The notes under the pieces were generated by a model. It did not search any database. It was not told where the DNA came from and saw only the letters and a program-made list of their open reading frames with translations. From NCBI GenBank assembly GCA_903885895.1, contig CAISKC010000549.1, positions 1 to 14,674 of the forward strand: a stretch of 14,674 bases of DNA, in the 5' to 3' direction. This DNA is from an uncultured Legionella sp. GTDB taxonomy: Bacteria > Pseudomonadota > Gammaproteobacteria > Legionellales > Legionellaceae. Of the stretch, positions 6,736-13,601 are shown one piece after another; within the stretch, counting starts at the first letter, position 1, and each line of letters opens with the position of its first letter. The position numbers were made by a program, and so were the translations under genes.

Positions 6736-7566
6736 TTATAAACGTCGCATCAACGCCATACCCGCTGCTGTTAACGGTCCTTTAGTCGCGTCATGACCAT
6801 CCTCCTCGGCACCATCATAATCATCAGATCCGCCCTGAAAATCCATAGTTGCCGTAGCCAACCTAGACAATTTACGTTCCGTTGGTTTAGGTTTATATAA
6901 CAAAATAGCAGCGCCAATGGCTGCAGAGACTGTTCCGCCTACTGTTGCAGTCATCGCACTCACACCAACCGCCTTCAGCGCGCTAGCAGCCACTGCGACG
7001 TTCAACAAGCCACCGATTCCCAATGTCAAAGCAATCAGACCTGACAATATCAATAGTACAGCAAAAACCTTCATTTCTTTACAAGTCATGACTTCGATGA
7101 AAAAACTGTATGGCATCAAATCATCGACTTGTGAAAAGCTTATTGGTCGCATAGCAGGAGATGCTAAGGAAGGATAGTTGTTAGAAGATCCTAAAAATAA
7201 AAATGGACTTTGCCTATTAAGAAGCTCCCGATGGAATCCAATATCTAACTCTTGTACAAAACTTGCATACCGTTCAGTATCTCTGGCACCGGCACATGTT
7301 TTGATTGCATTTTCAAACACAGAATCAGCCTGAACATAATTTGACCTGGTAAGATATGCCGCAATATAGGAGTGTCCTGAGTGCTCAAATGCAACATAAA
7401 AAACAAAGGCTTCACGATATCTTCGCAAAGCTTCAGGATTAGCGGTCTCAGCCAATTTAATAACACCGCCGTTCTGATTTATAAACCGCCTATCTTTATC
7501 ACCGTATTGTTCATTGTAAGCCTGGTACAAACTAAGGCCTAAATCAAACACCTTATGAATATTCAT
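6736..7566 (-). CDS. Unrecognised protein with C-terminal transmembrane hairpin and acidic tail
   Basis: 276 residues, family not recognised. Residues 1-160 look soluble and mostly helical, with no signal peptide and no recognisable enzyme motif. Residues about 166-190 (VFAVLLILSGLIALTLGIGG) and 197-223 form two hydrophobic stretches rich in Gly and Ala, separated by a few residues, like a membrane-inserting hairpin. They are followed by a basic patch (KPKPTERKLSR), an acidic cluster (SDDYDGAEEDGHD, about 247-259) and a short tail ending MALMRRL. The ATG at 7566 has AGGG 7 bases upstream. Soluble N-terminus plus C-terminal membrane hairpin plus Glu-rich tail is an architecture seen among secreted effectors of intracellular Legionellales, but this is only a guess. 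It shares orientation with the genes on both sides. Confidence 0.7.
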   Translation of the reverse strand: MNIHKVFDLGLSLYQAYNEQYGDKDRRFINQNGGVIKLAETANPEALRRYREAFVFYVAFEHSGHSYIAAYLTRSNYVQADSVFENAIKTCAGARDTERYASFVQELDIGFHRELLNRQSPFLFLGSSNNYPSLASPAMRPISFSQVDDLMPYSFFIEVMTCKEMKVFAVLLILSGLIALTLGIGGLLNVAVAASALKAVGVSAMTATVGGTVSAAIGAAILLYKPKPTERKLSRLATATMDFQGGSDDYDGAEEDGHDATKGPLTAAGMALMRRL

Positions 7567-7663
7567 CCTAACGCCCTGCCTGTGAATAAATTTGGCGCAT
7601 TTTAAATCAATTGCTTGTTTTTGTCTAGGCGAGAATGACGCAGTTCAATGAACTATTTCGAAT

Positions 7664-7713
7664 AAGTAGCCTTGTGTAACGCAGCGCAGCGCTGTGCTGC
7701 ATCAAAGCTACTT
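7664..7713. repeat. 50-base imperfect palindrome
   Basis: AAGTAGC (7664-7670) pairs with GCTACTT (7707-7713). The centre is a 20-base palindrome (7681-7700) of GCAGCGCAGC against GCTGTGCTGC, with one G-T wobble and no loop. It lies just past the stop of the secreted-protein gene (minus strand) and before the next gene. On the minus strand no T-run follows the stem, so it is not a classical intrinsic terminator, but it could protect a transcript end or be a dispersed repeat. Confidence 0.65.
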
Positions 7714-7726
7714 TCTGAAAATTTTG

Positions 7727-8188
7727 TTAATTAAGTATTTTCCAAGAAATTTCCGCCGGAGCGGTATCATACCAAACCTGGCACATCGTTGGTGGGCTTT
7801 GCGAAAACATAGCATCCATCTTGTTTTTACTGAGCACATGTCCTTCAACTGGAGGTATCCTAAGCATAATCAAACTATCATAAAAGGGTTTATTAGACAG
7901 TAGTTCAATTTCATCTTCCCCACATTGATACCTTAGATACAACATAGCTGTATTTTTAAACTTGCTCGTCATGACAAATTGGATAGCTTGACCTTGTAAA
8001 AGAGTATTTGGAATTTGTGAGCCCTCAAATGGAACGCCACTCAAAATTGATTGATCCTTCAACAGACAATCATTTGCACTACCATTCTCAATATTGACAA
8101 TAAACTCTCTGCAACCTGCTTGCCTGGCTTGTGCACTGTTTACAAACGCAAGACATACTAAAACAAAGGTAATAAGGATTTTTTTCAT
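7727..8188 (-). CDS. Small secreted protein of unknown function with four cysteines in the mature part
   Basis: 153 residues. The N-terminus MKKILITFVLVCLAFVNSAQA is a clear Sec signal peptide with a likely cut after AQA at about residue 21. The mature part (about 130 residues) has four cysteines, in GCREF, NDCLL, YQCGE and TMCQV, consistent with two disulfides, and alternating hydrophobic residues suggesting a beta-rich fold. I do not recognise the family, and no catalytic motif is visible. It is expected in the periplasm or outside the cell. The ribosome-binding site is weak. It is the first gene of a four-gene minus-strand run and is divergent from yciB, 150 bases away. Confidence 0.75.
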   Translation of the reverse strand: MKKILITFVLVCLAFVNSAQARQAGCREFIVNIENGSANDCLLKDQSILSGVPFEGSQIPNTLLQGQAIQFVMTSKFKNTAMLYLRYQCGEDEIELLSNKPFYDSLIMLRIPPVEGHVLSKNKMDAMFSQSPPTMCQVWYDTAPAEISWKILN

Positions 8189-8279
8189 TCTGGGCTCTGG
8201 GTAGCATAAACAACTGCGATCATATCACAAAATACAATCAATTTGTCACTTACAAGCCAGTATGGCGTTTTTACACCAC

Positions 8280-8308
8280 TGGCGATTTCTGCATCAACAC
8301 GATATAAT
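8280..8308 (+). promoter_or_regulatory. Candidate promoter of the yciB / two-component operon
   Basis: A perfect -10 box TATAAT lies at 8303-8308. With a 17-base spacer the -35 would be TGGCGA (8280-8285), which matches only 3 of 6. Transcription would start near 8315, about 25 bases before the yciB ATG. Confidence 0.4.
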
Positions 8309-8338
8309 TCATGAATCTTACTCGGTCCGCCAGGTCTC

Positions 8339-8884
8339 ATGAAACTTTTATTTGATTTTTTTCCTATTATTTTGTTTTTTCTTGCTTACAAATTTTTTGA
8401 TATCTACACGGCTACAGCCGTTGCGATGGCTGCGTCTGTCGCACAAGTCCTATTTTTTCGTTTGAAACATCAACACTACGAAAAGCTCCACCTAGCAAGC
8501 ATGGCGCTCATTTTACTGCTCGGCAGTGCTACTTTATTTTTTCATAATCCTTGGTTCATTAAATGGAAACCTACGGGTATTTATTGGTTATCCTCTTTGG
8601 TCTTTCTTGGTTCCAATTACATTGGTGCAAAACCACTCATTCAAAGAATGATGGAAGGCAATGTGAATTTACCTTCTAAAATTTGGCGTCGCCTTAATTA
8701 TGCATGGTCTGTCTATTTTATCGTGATGGGATCACTGAATTTGTATGTTGCCTATTTCTATACCACCGATTTATGGGTTAATTTCAAACTATTTGGCGGA
8801 GTTGGGTGCATGCTCTTATTTGTGTTTATCCAAGCTTTATACTTAGCCAAACATGCGGTGATAACTTCATCCAGCCGTCCATAA
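8339..8884 (+). CDS. yciB: YciB/IspZ-family inner membrane septation protein A
   Basis: 181 residues, close to the 179 of E. coli YciB. It starts MKLLFDFFPIILFF, the family N-terminus, and has about five membrane segments. Conserved pieces include KPTGIYWL, the FLGSNYIGAKPLIQRMM stretch (about 90-106), WRRLNYAW and NLYVAY. YciB is an inner-membrane protein linked to cell-envelope upkeep and division, interacting in E. coli with elongation and division proteins; its loss affects septation in some species. The ribosome site is weak. The response-regulator gene begins 15 bases after its stop, so they are probably co-transcribed. Confidence 0.93.
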   Translation: MKLLFDFFPIILFFLAYKFFDIYTATAVAMAASVAQVLFFRLKHQHYEKLHLASMALILLLGSATLFFHNPWFIKWKPTGIYWLSSLVFLGSNYIGAKPLIQRMMEGNVNLPSKIWRRLNYAWSVYFIVMGSLNLYVAYFYTTDLWVNFKLFGGVGCMLLFVFIQALYLAKHAVITSSSRP

Positions 8885-8899
8885 CACCAAGGAACTGAG

Positions 8900-9577
8900 A
8901 TGCGTTTATTGCTTGTTGAAGATGATGAACTATTGGGCGATGCGGTCAAAACCGGTCTAACCCAATTTGGTTACATTGTAGATTGGTTAAAAAATGGTGA
9001 AATCGCACGCAATGTCATTAAAACCGAAGCGTTTGATTTGATCATTCTTGACCTTAGCTTACCTAAAATATCGGGTATGACGCTCTTGCAAACCATTCGT
9101 CAATCACAAAACAAAACGCCTGTGATTATTTTAACTGCCCGCGAATCAATCGATGATCGCATCAAAGGCTTAGATGCGGGCGCCGACGACTATATCACCA
9201 AACCCTTTGACTTGAATGAATTAGGTGCACGGGTACGCGCTTTAACACGACGTGCGCAAGGTCGCGCAGATACTATCTTACAGTATGCCAATATTACGAT
9301 TGATCCCGCTGCACACTCTGTATTAGTGGATGGACAGCCGATTAATGTACCTCGCCGTGAATTCGCCCTACTCCAAAAGCTTATTGAATCAAGTGGTCAG
9401 GTGCTCTCTAGAGAGCAACTCATGCAGAGCATGTATAGTTGGGATGAAGAAGTCGATAGTAATGCGTTGGAAGTCCATATTCATAATTTGCGTAAGAAAC
9501 TAAATGCTAATTTCATTAGAACCATCCGTGGTGTGGGTTATTTGATAGACAAGCTCCCCAAGGATAGTGCCAATTGA
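8900..9577 (+). CDS. OmpR-family response regulator, QseB/PmrA type
   Basis: 225 residues with an N-terminal receiver domain and a C-terminal winged-helix DNA-binding domain. In the receiver, D8 and D9 form the acidic pocket, D51 (LDLSLP) is the phosphoryl acceptor, T79 is the switch residue, and K101 (TKPFD) is the conserved lysine. The C-terminal half (about 125-220) contains the PRREFALL and HIHNLRKKL segments and ends in TIRGVGYLI, as in OmpR/PhoB proteins. Similarity is strongest in my memory to the QseB/PmrA branch; PmrA in Legionella and Coxiella controls type IV secretion genes, but which paralogue this is cannot be told from sequence alone. AAGGA lies 9 bases upstream of the ATG. Its TGA overlaps the TTG start of the kinase gene. 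Confidence 0.92.
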   Translation: MRLLLVEDDELLGDAVKTGLTQFGYIVDWLKNGEIARNVIKTEAFDLIILDLSLPKISGMTLLQTIRQSQNKTPVIILTARESIDDRIKGLDAGADDYITKPFDLNELGARVRALTRRAQGRADTILQYANITIDPAAHSVLVDGQPINVPRREFALLQKLIESSGQVLSREQLMQSMYSWDEEVDSNALEVHIHNLRKKLNANFIRTIRGVGYLIDKLPKDSAN

Positions 9578-11019
9578 AATCCTCGATACGTAAATTTTTA
9601 CTGATCAATCTTTTATTTGCGGTAACACTCACAACCACTTTGACCGCCGTAGGGAACTATTACTTGGACCAGAAAAACATCCAAGAGCATCTGGATACTT
9701 TGTTGGCCATTTCAGCTTTGTCTTATCAAGCTCTACTAGGCGATGATGTGTATCAACGTCAATTACCATCGATTCAACAAGCTTTGAACGCCATTCCCAG
9801 CAAAATTGAAACTTATTACAGCCAAGCACAACTCGCTAATCAGCCTCCAGAATATTATTTAGAAAAATTTAACTTTCAGGTTTGGTCTAATTCTAAACAA
9901 TTACTTTTGCACTCTTCGGGCGCACCCGAGTTACCGTTGATCTCTAACAAAGAAGGATTTAATAATAAACTCATTGCGCAACAGCATTGGCGTGTTTTTA
10001 CGACGGCTAATCCCAAAGCCAAAATTCACACTGTTTTGGCTGAACGTTATGATACACGTAATGAATTAGGTCGCCGCATTGCATTAGATGATCTCTACAT
10101 CATTCTGCTTATATTACCTTTAGCTGGGTTTCTCATTTGGATTGTAGTAGGCCGTGGTTTAGATAGCTTAGAATCAGTGGCTGAAGAATTAGCCAATCGT
10201 GAACCCAATCATTTAGAGCCAGTAAAAATTGAAGCACTGCCCGAGGAAATTCGCCCGGTTATTGACGAATTAAATAAGCTCTTTTTTCGACTCAAAGAAG
10301 GCTTCGAACGTGAAGCACGCTTTGCTGCTGATGCAGCTCATGAATTGCGCACACCGCTGGCTGCTTTAAAAGCGCAAGCGCAAGTTGCTTTAAATACTTC
10401 GGACATCAATGAAAAGAATATCGCGCTCCAAAAGGTCATCGCCAGCGTAAACCGCAACACGCATATCGTACAACAATTATTAACCATGAGTAAGCTCGTA
10501 CCCGATCAGGCCTTTTCACAGGATTTGGACTCGGTGCATTTGATCACAATAACACGCGAAATTTTAGCGATGCTCGCGCCCAGTGCCATTGAGAAGCACA
10601 TTGAGTTAGAGTTTGAACCCGGCCAAGATGTGGCAACTTTTCCTGGTACACCCACCGCTATCAGTATCTTAGTCAGAAACTTGGTAGACAACGCTATCCG
10701 TTATACTGAACCACAAGGGCATATTATTGTTCGCGTATATCAACAGCAAACAGCCGTCGTTTTAGAAGTGCAGGACAACGGACCCGGGATACCCGAACAA
10801 TTCCGTGCTCGTGTTTTCGAGCGCTTCTTTCGCGAACTTGGCAAAAAAAGCACGGGAAGTGGCCTGGGATTGGCAATCGTGCAACAAATTGTCTCATTAC
10901 ATCATGCTGAGATTAGTTTAGATGCACCAAGTTCAGGCACGGGACTTATTGTGCGTGTGTTTTTTCACTTGAAAACAAGGTTGCCCGCGGACTCGTTGAA
11001 GAAACGGGATAAATCCTAA
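9574..11019 (+). CDS. Sensor histidine kinase, QseC/PmrB type
   Basis: 481 residues. A first membrane segment (about 8-27) and a second (about 174-194) flank a sensor region of roughly 145 residues facing the periplasm. A HAMP linker follows, then the HisKA domain with phospho-acceptor H256 in HELRTP. The ATPase domain shows the N box RNLVDNAIRYT (368-378), G1 DNGPGIP (401-407), F box FERFF (415-419) and G2 GSGLGL (428-433). It should sense an envelope signal and phosphorylate the regulator at 8900-9577. The start is a TTG at 9574 overlapping the regulator's TGA, with AGGA 9 bases upstream; no ATG is available near the first membrane segment. Its last 87 bases overlap the convergent transporter gene. 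Confidence 0.92.
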   Translation: MKSSIRKFLLINLLFAVTLTTTLTAVGNYYLDQKNIQEHLDTLLAISALSYQALLGDDVYQRQLPSIQQALNAIPSKIETYYSQAQLANQPPEYYLEKFNFQVWSNSKQLLLHSSGAPELPLISNKEGFNNKLIAQQHWRVFTTANPKAKIHTVLAERYDTRNELGRRIALDDLYIILLILPLAGFLIWIVVGRGLDSLESVAEELANREPNHLEPVKIEALPEEIRPVIDELNKLFFRLKEGFEREARFAADAAHELRTPLAALKAQAQVALNTSDINEKNIALQKVIASVNRNTHIVQQLLTMSKLVPDQAFSQDLDSVHLITITREILAMLAPSAIEKHIELEFEPGQDVATFPGTPTAISILVRNLVDNAIRYTEPQGHIIVRVYQQQTAVVLEVQDNGPGIPEQFRARVFERFFRELGKKSTGSGLGLAIVQQIVSLHHAEISLDAPSSGTGLIVRVFFHLKTRLPADSLKKRDKS

Positions 11020-12171
11020 CGACAACAAAAACGCAATAATATACAGCCCTACCCATCCATAGTGACTCTGTAAAAAGGCCCCTATCGGTCCAGAAAATAC
11101 GCGTGGTACCCCCGCAATACAAACTAAAATGGAAAACTGCGTAGCCGTAAACTTCTGGTTAACAACGCTCATTATCAATGCCACCAACGCAGTGGAACCC
11201 ATACCAGCTGCAAAATTATCGCTCATCACTGCAATTGAGAATAAAAACAAATTTTTACCCACGATGGCCAACAATATGAAAAGTGCATTGGTGATCGCTC
11301 GTAACAAACCAAACCAAAACAATGCTTGATACAAGCTAATTCTCAGCATCACAGCCCCCCCCACGATGCCACCTACTACCAGAGCCACGGCTCCCCATAT
11401 TTTATTCACATAACCGATGGTTGCTAAAGAAAATCCCAACCCTTGAATCAGAAATGGCATCACAATACCACTGGCCGAAGTCGTGAACACTTCTCCCAGT
11501 TTATAGAATAAAATAAAGAATAAAAGAAATAGGACATGAGGACGCTCTAATAAGTCTTGCAACGCATCTTTATAGGTTGTAGCAATGCCGCTTTCACTAA
11601 CGCTTTTTTTGGGCTCAGTACTCCACAATATGGCGACCATACCTATTATCAATCCCACAGTCATCACGCGATATGCGATGATCCAACCATAGCTTTGCGC
11701 AATCACCAATGCAACGCCACCACTTAACAACATCCCCATACGATACCCAGTACTTGCCAAGGAAGCGCCAAGCCCATAATAATCACTCGATAAATACTCT
11801 ACCCTTTGCGCATCAATCGCAGCATCTTGAGTAGCCGAAAAAATAGCTAGTACAAACGATAGTGTTGCCATAGCCCATGGCGATGCTTGCGGTGTGAACC
11901 ATGTCATCACATGCAATCCAAGCACTAATAATATCTGCATGCCAAAAATCCATCCTCGCCGCCTACCTAAGGCTAAAATTCTATATCGATCTAGAAAAGG
12001 AGCCCATAAGAAACGAAAGAGATAAGGCAAACTGACCAAACTTAAAGAACTGGTTATCCAAATAGACAAGCCTGCATCAGCAAACCAAGCTTGCAGCGTA
12101 GAGCTCACTAATGACAAGGGTATGCCCGACGAGAATCCTAGTAGTAATACAATGAAGAGTTTTTTTATCAT
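10933..12171 (-). CDS. ampG: AmpG-like muropeptide transporter (major facilitator superfamily)
   Basis: 412 residues with about 12 membrane segments. The N-terminus LLGFSSGIPLSLVSSTLQAWF, the loop WAPFLDRYRILALGRRRGW (about 56-74) and the SATQDAAIDAQRVEYL segment are typical of AmpG permeases, which import anhydro-muropeptides from the periplasm for recycling. E. coli AmpG has 14 predicted segments and about 490 residues, so this is a shorter form as found in many proteobacteria. The ATG at 12171 lacks a good ribosome-binding site. The C-terminal tail (QRVRGQPCFQVKKHTHNKSRA) is encoded across the 3' end of the kinase gene on the other strand. It lies downstream of mip on the same strand. The MltD-like enzyme at 2624-3928 makes its expected substrate. 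Confidence 0.87.
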   Translation of the reverse strand: MIKKLFIVLLLGFSSGIPLSLVSSTLQAWFADAGLSIWITSSLSLVSLPYLFRFLWAPFLDRYRILALGRRRGWIFGMQILLVLGLHVMTWFTPQASPWAMATLSFVLAIFSATQDAAIDAQRVEYLSSDYYGLGASLASTGYRMGMLLSGGVALVIAQSYGWIIAYRVMTVGLIIGMVAILWSTEPKKSVSESGIATTYKDALQDLLERPHVLFLLFFILFYKLGEVFTTSASGIVMPFLIQGLGFSLATIGYVNKIWGAVALVVGGIVGGAVMLRISLYQALFWFGLLRAITNALFILLAIVGKNLFLFSIAVMSDNFAAGMGSTALVALIMSVVNQKFTATQFSILVCIAGVPRVFSGPIGAFLQSHYGWVGLYIIAFLLSLGFIPFLQRVRGQPCFQVKKHTHNKSRA

Positions 12172-12191
12172 AATAAACCAGTATGAGGATT

Positions 12192-12299
12192 CCTTCTCCC
12201 CTCAAGGGAAGAAAGTGCCCAAAGGGCGGATGAAGGATAATATGATGCTTAAATCACCTTTATTTTACTCCCCTCCCATGAACGTGGAAGGGGATAAAA
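12192..12299. repeat. Two hairpin-forming palindromic units between mip and ampG
   Basis: Unit one (12192-12236) is bounded by CCTTC/GAAGG and contains TTCTCCCCT (12194-12202) paired with AGGGAAGAA (12205-12213, one mismatch), then GCCC-AAA-GGGC (12217-12227). It resembles the 'gtgcccgaagggcgga' intergenic repeats of many proteobacteria. Unit two pairs 12263-12278 with 12285-12299. On the minus strand neither stem is followed by a T-run, so classical termination is not supported. They may protect mip mRNA ends. Confidence 0.7.
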
Positions 12300-12304
12300 C
12301 TTAT

Positions 12305-13018
12305 CTAGCTACCTTTCTTCTTCGCATCGATCGAAATCAAATGAACTTTAAAAATCAAAGTCGAATTCGGCCCAATGGTTTCTCCTGCACTTTTTGGACC
12401 ATAAGCCAAAGGTGATGGAATGACTAGTTCATACGTAGCGCCTAGAGACATCAACTGCAAAGCTTCTGTCCAACCTCGGATCACTTGATTCAATGGAAAT
12501 GTTGCAGGGTGCCCGCCAGTCTGTTCTGTAGTATCAAAGACCGTACCATCAATCATGGTGCCTGTATAATCCACGGTCACGACATCATCCACCGTAGGTT
12601 TAGCACCTTTTCCTTCTTTGAGGACTTTATATTGTAAACCACTTGCGGTCGTCACCACACCAGCTTTTTTCTTATTTTCTGCTAAGAATGATTGACCTTT
12701 GACTTGATTCTCTTTAGCTGATTTTTCATACGCAACAGAAGCTTTTGCCATCATTTGTTTTTGAAAAGCCATGAGCGTAGTTTTCATTTGTTCATCAGTT
12801 AAAAGCTGGGGACCCTCGCCCATGCCACGCTTGATGCCAAGCGCCAAAGCTCGAACGTTTATGTCAATACCCTTTTTTGCAATGTTTATGCCAAGATCGT
12901 ATCCAATAGAATAAGACACTTTATCCATATCTGTTTTTAATTCCATCGATTCAGTCTGCGCAAACGGTGCTGTCATCATTGTAGCCAACACACTAACAGC
13001 GACCAGTTTCATTTTCAT
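12305..13018 (-). CDS. mip: Mip-like FKBP-type peptidyl-prolyl cis-trans isomerase
   Basis: 237 residues, the length of Legionella Mip. A signal peptide (about 1-20, MKMKLVAVSVLATMMTAPFA) is followed by an N-terminal dimerisation region (KVSYSIGYDLG), a long helix (about 75-115) and a C-terminal FKBP domain (about 125-232). FKBP pocket residues visible include Y151, D157, F161, V179-I180, W183 (RGWTEALQLM), Y206 (LAYGP) and F223. It isomerises prolyl bonds in the periplasm or at the cell surface; in Legionella Mip promotes infection of macrophages and amoebae. The ATG at 13018 is preferred to the GTG at 13024 because the AGGGGAG site is 5-6 bases away and the protein then begins MKMKLV exactly like Legionella Mip. 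The role in this organism is inferred. Confidence 0.93.
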   Translation of the reverse strand: MKMKLVAVSVLATMMTAPFAQTESMELKTDMDKVSYSIGYDLGINIAKKGIDINVRALALGIKRGMGEGPQLLTDEQMKTTLMAFQKQMMAKASVAYEKSAKENQVKGQSFLAENKKKAGVVTTASGLQYKVLKEGKGAKPTVDDVVTVDYTGTMIDGTVFDTTEQTGGHPATFPLNQVIRGWTEALQLMSLGATYELVIPSPLAYGPKSAGETIGPNSTLIFKVHLISIDAKKKGS

Positions 13019-13107
13019 ACTCACTCCCCTTGTCTATTTATAATCCATTAAACAGAAGCATTACGCTCATCCCAACATTCTGCCGAATTTATATGGAAAT
13101 TACTAGG

Positions 13108-13176
13108 GTCTGTTGACAATTCATCTCCGTAAACCCTACAGGACGTAGGGCTTCCGGAGATGCACTGTCAACAGAC
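13108..13176. repeat. 69-base palindromic element with terminal inverted repeats
   Basis: GTCTGTTGACA (13108-13118) is perfectly mirrored by TGTCAACAGAC (13166-13176). The next 11 bases on each side pair at 9 of 11 positions (ATTCATCTCCG / CGGAGATGCAC), and CCCTAC (13134-13139) pairs with GTAGGG (13145-13150) at the tip. It has the form of a tiny non-coding mobile or REP-like element. A clear target-site duplication was not found. It lies in the gap between mip and the rubredoxin gene (13019-13410). The rest of that gap holds an unsupported open frame (13190-13405, minus) and a candidate rubredoxin promoter. Confidence 0.8.
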
Positions 13177-13366
13177 TATAGTACTCACCTTAATTTTTAG
13201 ATTGATAACCCAATATATCCGAGCAGCAACACTGAGGACACCGAACGTCAGACTTAAACTTGTGTACAAGATATGTTTGCTCTGCTCTCTCAGCACTCTT
13301 TACCTTTACAATTTCTAAAATTACAGGTAGATTACCTCTTATTTTAATTCTGACTATGAAGAAAAA

Positions 13367-13395
13367 TTGACCGAATAGCCAGTAGATCCTAGAAA
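13367..13395 (+). promoter_or_regulatory. Candidate promoter of the rubredoxin gene
   Basis: TTGACC (13367-13372, 5 of 6 to the -35 consensus) and TAGAAA (13390-13395, 4 of 6 to the -10) are 17 bases apart. Transcription would start near 13402, giving a very short leader of about 9 bases if translation begins at 13411. Confidence 0.4.
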
Positions 13396-13410
13396 GCGAG
13401 ATCAAAAGAG

Positions 13411-13593
13411 ATGGAACAAGTCACTACATACAAAGAATATATGTGCGTCATCTGTGGACTCATATACAAAGAGTCAGAGGGTTTTCCTGAGGAAGGTATT
13501 GAAGCTGGCACGCTCTGGGAAGACGTACCAGAAAATTGGTTTTGCCCAGATTGTGGCGCTACCAAAGAAGACTTTATAGAACATATACCGTAA
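13411..13593 (+). CDS. Rubredoxin
   Basis: 60 residues with the two iron-binding cysteine pairs C12-V-I-C15-G and C45-P-D-C48-G, plus the conserved aromatic core (Y10, Y19, W36, W43) and the GIxxGTxWEDVPxxWxCPDCG pattern of rubredoxins. It binds one iron through four cysteines and carries single electrons in the cytoplasm; its partner is not in this window. The ATG at 13411 is chosen because the YKEY strand before the first cysteine pair is part of the fold; starting at the ATG 13441 would leave the first cysteine at position 2. Only weak ribosome-site candidates precede it. It converges on hemJ with 8 bases between the stops. Confidence 0.96.
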   Translation: MEQVTTYKEYMCVICGLIYKESEGFPEEGIEAGTLWEDVPENWFCPDCGATKEDFIEHIP

Positions 13594-13601
13594 TAGAATA
13601 T

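Noticed and set aside
6917..7177. Plus-strand open frame inside the unknown hairpin-protein gene
   Set aside because: Its Ala/Thr/Pro-rich translation is the antisense of the Gly/Ala-rich membrane segments; the minus-strand frame is longer and has a ribosome site.
11129..11329. Plus-strand open frame inside the AmpG-like gene
   Set aside because: It is a shadow of a clear 12-segment transporter on the other strand.
12263..12299. Intrinsic terminator for mip
   Set aside because: The hairpin is present but the minus strand after the stem reads GTAAAATAAAGG, without the T-run needed for a classical intrinsic terminator.
13101..13182. Target-site duplication around the 69-base palindrome
   Set aside because: Short matches such as TA or ACTA exist near both ends, but their placement is ambiguous and they are too short to count as evidence.
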